From contig JADBXP010000005.1 in assembly GCA_020403455.1 (NCBI GenBank), forward strand, positions 124,001-188,000: a stretch of DNA of 64,000 bases, written 5' to 3'. The position numbers and the translations under genes were made by a program. Source of the DNA: Chitinophagaceae bacterium. Lineage in GTDB: Bacteria; Bacteroidota; Bacteroidia; Chitinophagales; Chitinophagaceae. The stretch's first letter is position 1; each line of letters begins with the position of its first letter. Of the stretch, positions 19,429 through 27,512 are shown one piece after another. Below the pieces are notes generated by a model that worked only from the letters and a program-made list of their open reading frames with translations, did no database searches and was not told the DNA's origin.

Positions 19429-20820
19429 TTAACTCACAATAGGTTGTTGTTCTTTAACCCATTCATTGATACCGCCACTGTAATTTTTAATGTTCGTATA
19501 GCCATTCTGCAGCAACAAAGAGTACGCAATTGCAGATCGATCACCACCCTGACAATGAATGATAACTGGTTTTTCTTTTGGTACCTGATCCAGGTTGTTA
19601 AGCAGTGTACCTACAAATAAATGCTTGGCTCCCTGAATGTGACCACTATTGTATTCTGATGAGCCCCTCACATCTATAATTGCTGCATTGCTGTTATTTT
19701 TTACATCAGCTATATCAGCCATTTTTGCTAGTAGGAGTTTGTCTTTGTATTCAGTGGTGAGCAGATTCGCATCTACATACCCGTAAAAATTATCCATACC
19801 AATGCGCATCAGTTTTCTGGTTAAATCATTCAATTGATTGGGTGCTGCAATCAGTATAAATGGTTCATCGTAATTGACAAACCAACCCATCCAGGTGGCG
19901 AAAGAATTGTTTCCCTGGATGTGGAGGGTACCCGGCAGAAATCCTTGCTGAACCGCTGTTTTTACACGTGTATCTATGACCTTTACTCCTTTATCCATTG
20001 CCGCCTGTAAGTCAGCAGGAGATAGTTGACGTAATTCGGGAACTACTGTTAATAAAGGTCGGTCTACCTTGTTCAATTCTTTCATTTTGGCAAAGTACTT
20101 GGGGGGCTCAGGTTGATCAGCCAACAGGAACTGAACGAAACCCTCTTTATCGGTACCATATTGAAATGCCCAATTTCGCTTTTTCTCATATCCTACTGTA
20201 GAGCTGGGAACAGCACCTAGTGCCTTACCACAGGCAGATCCCGCACCATGTCCTGGCCAAACCTGCACATAATCAGGTAAATCAGAAAAAAGATGAATGG
20301 ATTGAAACATCTGATTGGCGCCTATTTCCTGAGTTCCCACCATACCGGCAGCTTTTTCCAATAAATCAGGACGACCAATATCACCAACAAATACAAAATC
20401 ACCAGTGAATAACATGACCGGTTCTTTACTGGCAGGCAGGTCAGTTAAAAGGAAACTGATGCTTTCCGGTGTATGCCCCGGAGTGTGTAATACCTCAAAC
20501 TTAAGGTTTCCTACCATGACTATTGCACCATGCTTTAACCCATGGTGAGGAAATTCATATTCCCAGCCCTTGCCGCCTTCATCAGACAAATACATTTCAG
20601 CTCCGGTAATTGCTGCCAATTCGCGGGAACCGGTAAGGAAGTCTGCATGTATATGTGTTTCAAAAATATGCGTGATTGTCATTTTATTTTGCTCTGCGAT
20701 TTCCAGATAAGTATCTACATCTCTCTTAGGATCAATGACCGCTGCAATCCCGGCTTTCTGGCAACCGATAAAATAACTGGCCTGAGCCAAACTTTTGTCG
20801 TAAACATGTTGAAAAAACAT
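19429..20820 (-). CDS. MBL-fold hydrolase with two rhodanese domains (persulfide dioxygenase-like)
   Basis: The start is set at the ATG at 20820, where the family begins (MFFQHVYDKSLAQASYFIG); the longer frame adds an unrelated leader. The 463-residue protein has an ETHE1-like metallo-beta-lactamase domain with iron ligands His56, His58 and Asp60 (THIHADFLTG), His112 and His116 (HTPGHTPES), Asp141 and His191. A degenerate rhodanese domain without Cys (about 265-350) and an active one with Cys423 in HCQGGDRS follow. Family members oxidise glutathione persulfide to sulfite and move sulfane sulfur. A Crp/Fnr-like palindrome is centred 71 bases upstream of the ATG, and a sulfite exporter gene is divergent. 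Confidence 0.88.
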   Translation of the reverse strand: MFFQHVYDKSLAQASYFIGCQKAGIAAVIDPKRDVDTYLEIAEQNKMTITHIFETHIHADFLTGSRELAAITGAEMYLSDEGGKGWEYEFPHHGLKHGAIVMVGNLKFEVLHTPGHTPESISFLLTDLPASKEPVMLFTGDFVFVGDIGRPDLLEKAAGMVGTQEIGANQMFQSIHLFSDLPDYVQVWPGHGAGSACGKALGAVPSSTVGYEKKRNWAFQYGTDKEGFVQFLLADQPEPPKYFAKMKELNKVDRPLLTVVPELRQLSPADLQAAMDKGVKVIDTRVKTAVQQGFLPGTLHIQGNNSFATWMGWFVNYDEPFILIAAPNQLNDLTRKLMRIGMDNFYGYVDANLLTTEYKDKLLLAKMADIADVKNNSNAAIIDVRGSSEYNSGHIQGAKHLFVGTLLNNLDQVPKEKPVIIHCQGGDRSAIAYSLLLQNGYTNIKNYSGGINEWVKEQQPIVS

Positions 20821-20883
20821 ACAATACAATTTTGTTGAATAATGAATAACAGTGTAAAATTCGATATCGGAAAACAGAAAAAC

Positions 20884-20899
20884 AGTGACAAATATCACA
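20884..20899 (-). promoter_or_regulatory. Crp/Fnr-type operator before the MBL/rhodanese gene
   Basis: AGTGACAAATATCACA contains GTGA-N6-TCAC, the arrangement bound by Crp/Fnr-family regulators. Its 14-base core GTGACAAATATCAC is identical to the one at 21038-21051 in front of the divergent TauE gene. Confidence 0.65.
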
Positions 20900-21036
20900 T
20901 TTATACTTTTTTCTAAGCTGACCTTAACTAAATGCCTCCTATCGTAGCTGTATTTTGATAAAAATGCTTAAAAAAATGGTTCACTTTCAATATAGTCTGG
21001 GCAATACTTGCAGATATTTTAATTTTTACGAGGGTT

Positions 21037-21052
21037 AGTGACAAATATCACC
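21037..21052 (+). promoter_or_regulatory. Crp/Fnr-type operator before the TauE gene
   Basis: AGTGACAAATATCACC carries the same core GTGACAAATATCAC. A box CAGATTTG (one mismatch to TAnnTTTG) lies at 21074-21081, placing the likely start near 21087; the palindrome centre is then close to -42, the usual position for activation by Crp/Fnr proteins overlapping the -35 region. Confidence 0.65.
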
Positions 21053-21097
21053 AAGAAGTAATATCTATAAGGACAGATTTGCAGTAAATTGCTAACA

Positions 21098-21910
21098 ATG
21101 GAAATTATTGGTTATTTGGCTTCGGTTATCATCGGAATATCATTGGGATTAATTGGTGGTGGCGGCAGCATTCTAACAGTGCCGGTTTTGGTATATCTAT
21201 TCAAGATCGAACCGGTTGTGGCAACAGCCTATTCTTTGTTCATTGTAGGAAGCAGCAGTTTGGTGGGAGCTATTCCAAAATACAAACAAGGAAACGTAAA
21301 TGTAAAGACGGCCATCATTTTTGGAATTCCTTCTATTATAGCAGTTTATGCAACCCGAAAATGGATTGTCCCTGCTATTCCTTCAACAATATTCCAATGG
21401 GGTGATTGGATTTTGACCAAATCACTATTGCTGATGTTGTTATTTGCAGTCTTGATGGTTGTTGCATCATTCTCCATGATACGGTCAAAAAACCGAACTG
21501 ATAGTGAAATGAATTCTGGGCAGGTATTTAATTACCCATTGATTTTCCTGGAAGGGATACTGGTAGGAATCTTAACAGGATTGGTAGGTGCGGGAGGTGG
21601 ATTTTTGATTATACCTGCATTGGTCATGCTCAGTAAACTACCCATGAAACAAGCTGTTGGAACTTCATTGGTCATAATAGCAGCCAAATCTTTAATAGGA
21701 TTTACAGGGGATTTACAAACACAAGTGATTGATTGGAAATTGTTACTGACCGTTTCAATATTAGCAATTGCCGGAATTTTCATAGGAGACCGACTCAGCA
21801 AGAAATTGGATGGTAACAATTTGAAAAAAGCTTTCGGTTGGTTCGTCCTGATCATGGGAATTTACATCATTGTTCAGCAACTATTTTTTCCCCTCGGTAA
21901 TCATTCGTAA
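21098..21910 (+). CDS. Sulfite exporter TauE/SafE family permease
   Basis: Starting at the ATG at 21098, the 270-residue protein has about eight membrane helices and the two family repeats: GLIGGGGSILTVPVLVYLF near the N-terminus and GLVGAGGGFLIIPALVML in the second half, each followed by TAYSLFIVG or VGTSLVIIA. Members export sulfite, sulfoacetate or related organosulfur anions. It is divergent from the persulfide dioxygenase-like gene, which would make sulfite, and shares its operator type. The next gene begins four bases after the stop, so the two are cotranscribed. Confidence 0.9.
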   Translation: MEIIGYLASVIIGISLGLIGGGGSILTVPVLVYLFKIEPVVATAYSLFIVGSSSLVGAIPKYKQGNVNVKTAIIFGIPSIIAVYATRKWIVPAIPSTIFQWGDWILTKSLLLMLLFAVLMVVASFSMIRSKNRTDSEMNSGQVFNYPLIFLEGILVGILTGLVGAGGGFLIIPALVMLSKLPMKQAVGTSLVIIAAKSLIGFTGDLQTQVIDWKLLLTVSILAIAGIFIGDRLSKKLDGNNLKKAFGWFVLIMGIYIIVQQLFFPLGNHS

Positions 21911-21914
21911 GATT

Positions 21915-23339
21915 ATGTATCGGATTCGAAGGGAGAAAAGAATTGTTCTGGTTTTCGGAATGATATTGTCTTATTCAGCAATATTTTCCCAACACCAGGA
22001 ATTGAATGAAGATCCGAAATTGTGGCGCAAAAGCCCAGTTGTGAAAGATAGCAATTATCTGCTCCATCGTTTTCAAACCGGGAACTTCCACGGGCATATA
22101 CGGTCATTTTTCAGCAGTCAATTCAATCAGCAAAGCGAACCTGAGTATGCACAAGCAATTGGTGGGGGCATTCAATTTAAAACCCAGCCCATTCAACATC
22201 TAAGTGCCGGAGTGAGTGGATTTTTTGTTTTCAATGCATTTTCCAGCGATTTAACGCAACCTCATCCATTATCAAAAACGTACAATAGATATGAATTAGG
22301 ACTATTCGATATAACCGACCCAGCTAATACAAATGATCTGGATAGGCTAGAAGAATTATTTGTGGAATACAAGAAAAAAAAGGTAACAATCACATTTGGA
22401 AAGCAACTGATCAATACCCCATTCATCAACCTGCAGGATGGAAGGATGCGTCCAACTGAAGTACAGGGTATTTGGGGTCAATACAAAACTACATCTGTAA
22501 AAATTTACTCCGGTTGGTTGACGCAATTTTCTCCAAGGTCAACAGTACGCTGGTACAGTACTGCAGCTTCCATAGGATTATATTCAGTGGGGGTAAATAC
22601 TGACGGTTCTCCATCAGGCTATAAAAACCAATTAAGGTCTTCCGGGGTGGCTTTACTAGGGGCAGAAATCAGGTTAGGAAAAAAGTATCAGTTACAAATA
22701 TGGAATCAATTAACTGAAAACATTTTTAACAGCAATCTTCTGCAATTGGAGAAACTACCGGACAGTAGTTCGGGATTGTATTATGGACTCCAATTGATTA
22801 CGCAACAAGCTCTAAATCAGGGAGGTCACAGTGATCCTACAAAAAGGTATTTCCAAACTAATCAGTCCGCACTGGCTGTAGGCGGAAGAATTGGAAGACA
22901 ACAAGGTCTATGGGATCACTCATTAAACTTTACCCGAATTACAAGACATGGAAGATACCTCATGCCCAGAGAATGGGGAAGAGATCCATTTTACACTTTT
23001 TTAATGGGTGAAAGAAATGAAGGTCTTGGAGACGTATATGCTTTTGCACTAAAGAGTAAATACAGTTCTGCTAATAAAAAATTGAGCGCACAATTCGGAA
23101 TGGGTTACTACGAATTGCCAGATGTTCACGATTATGCCCTGAATAAATACGGATTCCCATCATATGTGCAGATCAACACAGATATCAGGTATAATTTTTC
23201 AGGTCTTTTAAAGGGATGGCAGGCACAGATGATCTATTTTTATAAAAAGGGGACTGGAAATAATTTTGATGACCCAAAATATTTTATCAATAAAGTAAAT
23301 ATGGGGCATTTCAATTTGATAATGAATTTCTACTTTTAA
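21915..23339 (+). CDS. Outer-membrane beta-barrel protein, OprD-like porin
   Basis: The 474-residue protein begins with a basic, hydrophobic signal (MYRIRREKRIVLVFGM..., cut near IFSQ) and then shows OprD-type features: HGHIRSFFSS at the first strand, YAQAIGGGIQFKT, LFVEYKKKKVTITFGKQ, LINTPFINLQDGRMRPT, and a C-terminal Phe. OprD-family porins pass small organic acids and amino acids. Its position directly after the sulfite exporter and before the SoxB-like gene suggests that here it carries sulfur compounds across the outer membrane, but this is inference. The start at 21915 was chosen because it lies just after the TauE stop and gives a normal signal peptide. Confidence 0.72.
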   Translation: MYRIRREKRIVLVFGMILSYSAIFSQHQELNEDPKLWRKSPVVKDSNYLLHRFQTGNFHGHIRSFFSSQFNQQSEPEYAQAIGGGIQFKTQPIQHLSAGVSGFFVFNAFSSDLTQPHPLSKTYNRYELGLFDITDPANTNDLDRLEELFVEYKKKKVTITFGKQLINTPFINLQDGRMRPTEVQGIWGQYKTTSVKIYSGWLTQFSPRSTVRWYSTAASIGLYSVGVNTDGSPSGYKNQLRSSGVALLGAEIRLGKKYQLQIWNQLTENIFNSNLLQLEKLPDSSSGLYYGLQLITQQALNQGGHSDPTKRYFQTNQSALAVGGRIGRQQGLWDHSLNFTRITRHGRYLMPREWGRDPFYTFLMGERNEGLGDVYAFALKSKYSSANKKLSAQFGMGYYELPDVHDYALNKYGFPSYVQINTDIRYNFSGLLKGWQAQMIYFYKKGTGNNFDDPKYFINKVNMGHFNLIMNFYF

Positions 23340-23350
23340 ACAAAAAGATC

Positions 23351-23376
23351 TCTTTTGTGACTTTCATCACAAAAGA
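23351..23376 (+). promoter_or_regulatory. Perfect Crp/Fnr-type palindrome before the SoxB-like operon
   Basis: TCTTTTGTGA-CTTTCA-TCACAAAAGA is a 10-base perfect inverted repeat around a 6-base spacer, containing the classical TGTGA-N6-TCACA. Its centre lies 52 bases before the ATG at 23416. The A/T flanks could also fold weakly in RNA, but the stem is GC-poor and there is no T tract, so an operator is the better reading. Confidence 0.72.
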
Positions 23377-23415
23377 ATCAAATAAAGAAACCCAACTTAC
23401 ATAAAATTAAGTCTG

Positions 23416-25113
23416 ATGAAGGAGAAAGGCAATAAGAGAAGAAGTTTCTTAAAAAATGCAGCGTTAATGAGTTGGACTCTTCCTGCGACACTATCAGGTA
23501 AATCCTATGCTGTATTCGAACAAGAGAATATACCAATCACGGAACCTGCACATGAAGAAATAACCGCTGGATTTACTTTACTCATCACCTCGGATATTCA
23601 CGCTCAATTACACACCCACGATGAATTTTTTTGGGAAAACGGCAAGGCCGTATATAAAAAAAGAGGCGGACTAGCGGTATTGAAAACAATGATTGATAGC
23701 ATACGTGCAACAAATCCAAACGTCATCTTGTACGATGGTGGAGATTTTTTTCATGGACATGGGGTCGCCTCCCTCTCAGAGGGAGAGGCATTGATTCCAC
23801 TCATCAATGAGTTTAATTATGACCTGATACTGCCGGGTAATTGGGAAGTGGTGTATAAAAAGAAGAAAATGCTCTACGACATGGGGCATGCCAATGCAGC
23901 CAAGATATGTGCCAACATGTGGCATAAAACCAATGATTCTGATAATGGAACGCTCATATACCCACCCTATTGGATAAAGTTTATAGCCGGAGCCAAGGTA
24001 GGTTTTATTGGATATACAGATCACCTCGTACCAAAAAGACAGTCACCGGCCTATAGCGAAGGCATCCGATTTACACATGCAACAGAAAATATTGCCAAAT
24101 ACATCAAATACCTACGTGAAATCGAAGGTTGTGGAATTATATTTATCGTAACACACATGGGATTAGCACAACAAGTAGGATTAGCCAATGATCCTGCTGT
24201 AGCCGGAGCTGACTGTATCATTGGTGCTGACACACATGAAAGAGTTCGGGAACCTATTCAGGGTAAGTATACCAAAGTAGTTGAATGTGGAGCATTTGGT
24301 TCTTTTCTGGGGAAATTGGAAGTAGGTGTGAAAGATGGTAAACTGTCATCGCTCCAATACCAATTATTGGATGTTGACCCAAAAAAATATCCTGCGAATC
24401 CCGCTATGCTTCAACTTGTTGAAACTGCCGCAAAACCATATAAGGAAGAATTAAAACAAATAATTGGCTTTACAACTGCCCCGCTTGTTCGATATTTTGT
24501 ATTGGAAACACCAATGGACAATCTGATAACTGATGCCATCATGTGGAAGTTTAGTCCGGACATTGCTCTGAGCAATGGATTTCGCTTTTGCCAGCCCTTA
24601 GCTGCATCGGATCCTGCAAAACCGGTGGCCATCACCAAGGAATTTTTATGGAATATGTTGCCTGTTGATTCTACTGCCAAGACAGGAAAGGTTACCGGAG
24701 CACAATTATTGGAATGGCTGGAAAAAGAACTGGAAAATGCTTTTGCAACAGACCCATCAAAAAGATTCGGAGGTTGGTTTGTACGTTTTGCAGGTATGGA
24801 AGTCAATTGCACTATTGCTCAACCCAAAGGGAAAAGAGTAAATTCGGTTAGAATTAAAGGCCAACCCCTGGATAAGAACAGAACATACCAAATTGTCGCA
24901 TGTGAGCGGGAGGGTGATCCAGATGATACACTTTGTCGAATAGAAAATATCTTATCCCCGAGCAATACAGGCCTGAGCCTGCATCAAATAATTCAATCTT
25001 ATTTGGCAGTGCATTCCCCGGTTAGCCCACGGCTTGAGGGTAGAACGGTTGCTACCGATCAGCCCCAGACATTACTGACGCAACTCCAGGGAACAACCTA
25101 TGATTTCAGATAA
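23416..25113 (+). CDS. SoxB-like/5'-nucleotidase family metallohydrolase with Tat-type signal
   Basis: The 565-residue protein opens with a twin-arginine-like signal (KRRSFLKNAALMSW) as in SoxB. The metallophosphatase domain has SDIHAQ (Asp60, His62), YDGGDFFHGHG (Asp110), PGNWEV (Asn142, Trp143, Glu144), VTHMGLAQQ (His245) and GADTHERVR (His272). A Trp-Glu pair in the second metal motif recalls SoxB, whereas nucleotidases usually have GNHE. The C-terminal 5'-nucleotidase domain follows (about 355-540). SoxB releases sulfate from thiosulfonate bound to SoxYZ; no soxYZ is present nearby. A diheme cytochrome gene follows after 16 bases. A nucleotidase role cannot be excluded, but the neighbourhood favours sulfur chemistry. 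Confidence 0.72.
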   Translation: MKEKGNKRRSFLKNAALMSWTLPATLSGKSYAVFEQENIPITEPAHEEITAGFTLLITSDIHAQLHTHDEFFWENGKAVYKKRGGLAVLKTMIDSIRATNPNVILYDGGDFFHGHGVASLSEGEALIPLINEFNYDLILPGNWEVVYKKKKMLYDMGHANAAKICANMWHKTNDSDNGTLIYPPYWIKFIAGAKVGFIGYTDHLVPKRQSPAYSEGIRFTHATENIAKYIKYLREIEGCGIIFIVTHMGLAQQVGLANDPAVAGADCIIGADTHERVREPIQGKYTKVVECGAFGSFLGKLEVGVKDGKLSSLQYQLLDVDPKKYPANPAMLQLVETAAKPYKEELKQIIGFTTAPLVRYFVLETPMDNLITDAIMWKFSPDIALSNGFRFCQPLAASDPAKPVAITKEFLWNMLPVDSTAKTGKVTGAQLLEWLEKELENAFATDPSKRFGGWFVRFAGMEVNCTIAQPKGKRVNSVRIKGQPLDKNRTYQIVACEREGDPDDTLCRIENILSPSNTGLSLHQIIQSYLAVHSPVSPRLEGRTVATDQPQTLLTQLQGTTYDFR

Positions 25114-25129
25114 TCAAGAGCAGTAGTGT

Positions 25130-26104
25130 ATGAAGAAAATGCATTTTATCTTACTTGCTGTCTTAGCTCTTATAATGGTCCGGCTTGTATCAATGTGGTT
25201 TATCCGGCTTCAGGATAAAATGGCCGTATTTCCCACTACATTAGACAGTACTTGGCATGGGCCAAGCATTTACGTTGACAACACAACAAAAGGTGAAGAA
25301 AGAGAATTGATAATTTACGGACAAGAATTGATAGTGCATACATCCAGGTACCTGGGACCCAAGGGGAGTGTAGCAAAAATCACTAGTGGAATGAATTGTC
25401 AAAACTGCCACCTACAGGGAGGTGCCAAAGCTTGGGGTAATAATTACGCAGCAGTTTTTTCAACCTACCCAAAATATCGGGACAGAAGTGGACAAAAAGA
25501 AACTATTTATAAAAGAGTCGCTGATTGCATGGAAAGAAGTCTGAACGGCACACCAATAGATAGCAATAGCAGAGAATTCAAAGCAATGTATGCATACATC
25601 AAATGGCTGGGAGAAGGTGTACCAAAAGGGAAAAAACCACATGGGTCCGGAATTCAAAAGCTGAATTTTCTTGATCGTGCCGCCGACCCTACAAAAGGAC
25701 ACATAGTATATGTTCAACATTGCCAAAGTTGTCACGGTTCTACCGGTGAAGGACTAATGACATTAGATGAAAAAGAATATACCTATCCCCCACTCTGGGG
25801 CAACAATAGCTACAACGATGGTGCAGGTCTTTTTCGACTCAGTAATTTTGCAGGATATGTTAAAAGCAATATGCCTTTCCAAATCGCGACCCATCAAAAA
25901 CCGACGCTAACAGATGAACAATGTTGGGATGTGGCAGCTTTTGTAAATAGTCAAAGCAGACCCCACAAAGATCAATCTAAAGATTGGCCAAATGTTGCCA
26001 AAAAGCCCATAGATTTTGCATTTGCACCCTTTGTGGATAGCTTTTCTGAAAAACAACACAAGTATGGCCCTTATAAACCTATTCAACAATTTTACAGACA
26101 ATAA
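25130..26104 (+). CDS. Diheme c-type cytochrome, TsdA-like (thiosulfate dehydrogenase type)
   Basis: The 324-residue protein has an N-terminal membrane anchor or signal (about residues 5-25) and two haem c motifs: Cys90-Gln-Asn-Cys93-His94 and Cys198-Gln-Ser-Cys201-His202. The first half contains NCQNCHLQGGAK, YPKYRDRSGQ and ADCMERSLNG, the order seen in TsdA and SoxA proteins. In TsdA a Cys in that third segment is the distal ligand of haem 1, here Cys133; Met248 in SNMPF is a likely ligand of haem 2. TsdA couples two thiosulfates to tetrathionate. It lies between the SoxB-like gene and the YeeE-like genes and is probably cotranscribed. Exact substrate is inferred. Confidence 0.75.
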   Translation: MKKMHFILLAVLALIMVRLVSMWFIRLQDKMAVFPTTLDSTWHGPSIYVDNTTKGEERELIIYGQELIVHTSRYLGPKGSVAKITSGMNCQNCHLQGGAKAWGNNYAAVFSTYPKYRDRSGQKETIYKRVADCMERSLNGTPIDSNSREFKAMYAYIKWLGEGVPKGKKPHGSGIQKLNFLDRAADPTKGHIVYVQHCQSCHGSTGEGLMTLDEKEYTYPPLWGNNSYNDGAGLFRLSNFAGYVKSNMPFQIATHQKPTLTDEQCWDVAAFVNSQSRPHKDQSKDWPNVAKKPIDFAFAPFVDSFSEKQHKYGPYKPIQQFYRQ

Positions 26105-26115
26105 ACCAACCATCT

Positions 26116-26679
26116 ATGCCTGATTTATCACAACAACCCTGGCCCTGGTATGCCGCCGGAATTATTATAGGACTCATTGTTCCTGCCCTATTGATTTTAG
26201 GAAATAAAACATTCGGTATTTCCTCCAACCTTCGGCACATCTGTGCAGCATGCTTCCCTGCCGATCTTCCTTTTTTTAAATATGACTGGAAAAAAGAAAT
26301 CTGGAATTTTTATTTTATTGGAGGAATCATTGGAGGTGCATACATAGCCAGCCAATACCTGTCCACCGGTAATCCAATTACCATTCATCCCGATTTGAAA
26401 ACAGAATTAGCCGGTTACGGAATCACTAATTTAAATCACCTGTTGCCTCCAGAAATTTTCAGCTTTTCATCTTTGTTCACACTCAGAGGATTCATCATGC
26501 TGGTCATAGGTGGATTTTTAGTAGGATTTGGAACAAGATATGCAGGAGGTTGCACATCGGGACATTCCATTATGGGACTCAGCAATTTGCAATGGCCGTC
26601 ATTGGTTGCAACCATTTGTTTCATGGTTGGCGGATTTATTACAGCCAATTATATCCTTCCATGGATTTTATCTCTTTAA
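26116..26679 (+). CDS. YeeE/YedE family transporter, first half-protein
   Basis: The 187-residue protein has about five membrane helices and the YeeE/YedE motif YAGGCTSGHSIMG with Cys146. In full-length YeeE thiosulfate importers two such halves are fused and conserved Cys residues relay thiosulfate through the membrane. An additional Cys pair is at 43 and 46. The gene starts 11 bases after the cytochrome stop and is followed after 11 bases by the second half, so the two subunits likely form one transporter for thiosulfate or another sulfur species. Confidence 0.85.
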   Translation: MPDLSQQPWPWYAAGIIIGLIVPALLILGNKTFGISSNLRHICAACFPADLPFFKYDWKKEIWNFYFIGGIIGGAYIASQYLSTGNPITIHPDLKTELAGYGITNLNHLLPPEIFSFSSLFTLRGFIMLVIGGFLVGFGTRYAGGCTSGHSIMGLSNLQWPSLVATICFMVGGFITANYILPWILSL

Positions 26680-26690
26680 AAATAATTATT

Positions 26691-27176
26691 ATGCAAGAAC
26701 CCTTAGTACAACAAATAGATGACAATACAGCCTGTGTCAACACTTCTGAAAAAGTTCATCCCTGGTGGTATAACCTAAAGTATGCTCTAGTAGGAATCAT
26801 TTTTGGCATTGTATTTTATAAGGCCGAAATCATTTCTTGGTTTCGGATACAAGAGATGTTCCGCCTACAAAGTTTTCACATGTACGGAATCATTGGCACT
26901 GCTGTGGTTTTAGGAGCTATTTCAGTTTTTATTATTAAAAGAATGAATATTAAAACAATCCATGGTGAAAAAATAACCATCGCTGACAAAGAGTTCAACA
27001 AAGGACAAATTTTTGGTGGTTTACTTTTTGGATGTGGATGGGCAATTACCGGTGCTTGTCCGGGTCCCTTATTTGCCCACATAGGTGCCGGATTTTTTGC
27101 CATTCTCATTGTAATAGCCAGTGCAGTTGCCGGAACCTGGGTGTATGGCTATTTTCGGGACAAATTGCCGCATTGA
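26691..27176 (+). CDS. YeeE/YedE family transporter, second half-protein (DUF6691-like)
   Basis: The ATG at 26691 follows the first half-gene by 11 bases; an earlier in-frame ATG at 26550 lies inside that gene and would give a non-family leader. The 161-residue protein has four predicted membrane helices and the motif FGCGWAITGACPGPLFAHIGAG with Cys115 and Cys123, matching the companion half of YeeE/YedE transporters in Bacteroidota. It is the last gene of the sulfur block and is followed by an intrinsic terminator. Confidence 0.85.
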   Translation: MQEPLVQQIDDNTACVNTSEKVHPWWYNLKYALVGIIFGIVFYKAEIISWFRIQEMFRLQSFHMYGIIGTAVVLGAISVFIIKRMNIKTIHGEKITIADKEFNKGQIFGGLLFGCGWAITGACPGPLFAHIGAGFFAILIVIASAVAGTWVYGYFRDKLPH

Positions 27177-27237
27177 TCATGTAGGTATATAAAAATTGTC
27201 CGGAGATATTTACCCGGATTACACAGTATCTTAATTT

Positions 27238-27266
27238 TTAAAAGAGGCTATAGCCTCTTTTTTTTT
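27238..27266 (+). terminator. Intrinsic terminator of the sulfur operon
   Basis: AAAGAGGCTA-TAGCCTCTTT is a perfect palindromic hairpin followed by eight or nine T residues, 62 bases after the last YeeE-like gene. Together with the promoter at 27432 it accounts for most of the 336-base gap between 27177 and 27512; nothing else is recognised there. Confidence 0.9.
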
Positions 27267-27431
27267 GGAAGTATAGTTCATTCGAAGAAATCAAAATTAC
27301 AAGTTATCAACGCATAACCCTTTTGTTCTATATATTGGAAAATTCCTGCTACAATAAGCCAGTGAATCTTGAAAAGGAGTATTACAGTCGTTACCTATGG
27401 TTTATTTAGATTTTATTAACCCTTGGTTACT

Positions 27432-27439
27432 TATATTTG
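27432..27439 (+). promoter_or_regulatory. -7 box TATATTTG before the 498-residue secreted protein gene
   Basis: This exact TAnnTTTG element lies 74 bases before the ATG at 27513. The -33 region is weak (TTTA at 27405), and the resulting leader would be about 65 bases. Confidence 0.45.
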
Positions 27440-27512
27440 ACCCCATAAATCCAATACCAACCTGAGGGTGCATATTTTGTATGTAGCCCATCTAAGGTTA
27501 TAAACAAATCCC

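Noticed and set aside
23351..23376. Palindrome as an RNA terminator
   Set aside because: The stem is AT-rich at its base, has no T tract, and matches the Crp/Fnr operator pattern found twice more nearby.
26550..26690. Longer start for the second YeeE-like gene
   Set aside because: The extra 47 residues lie inside the preceding gene and do not resemble the family.
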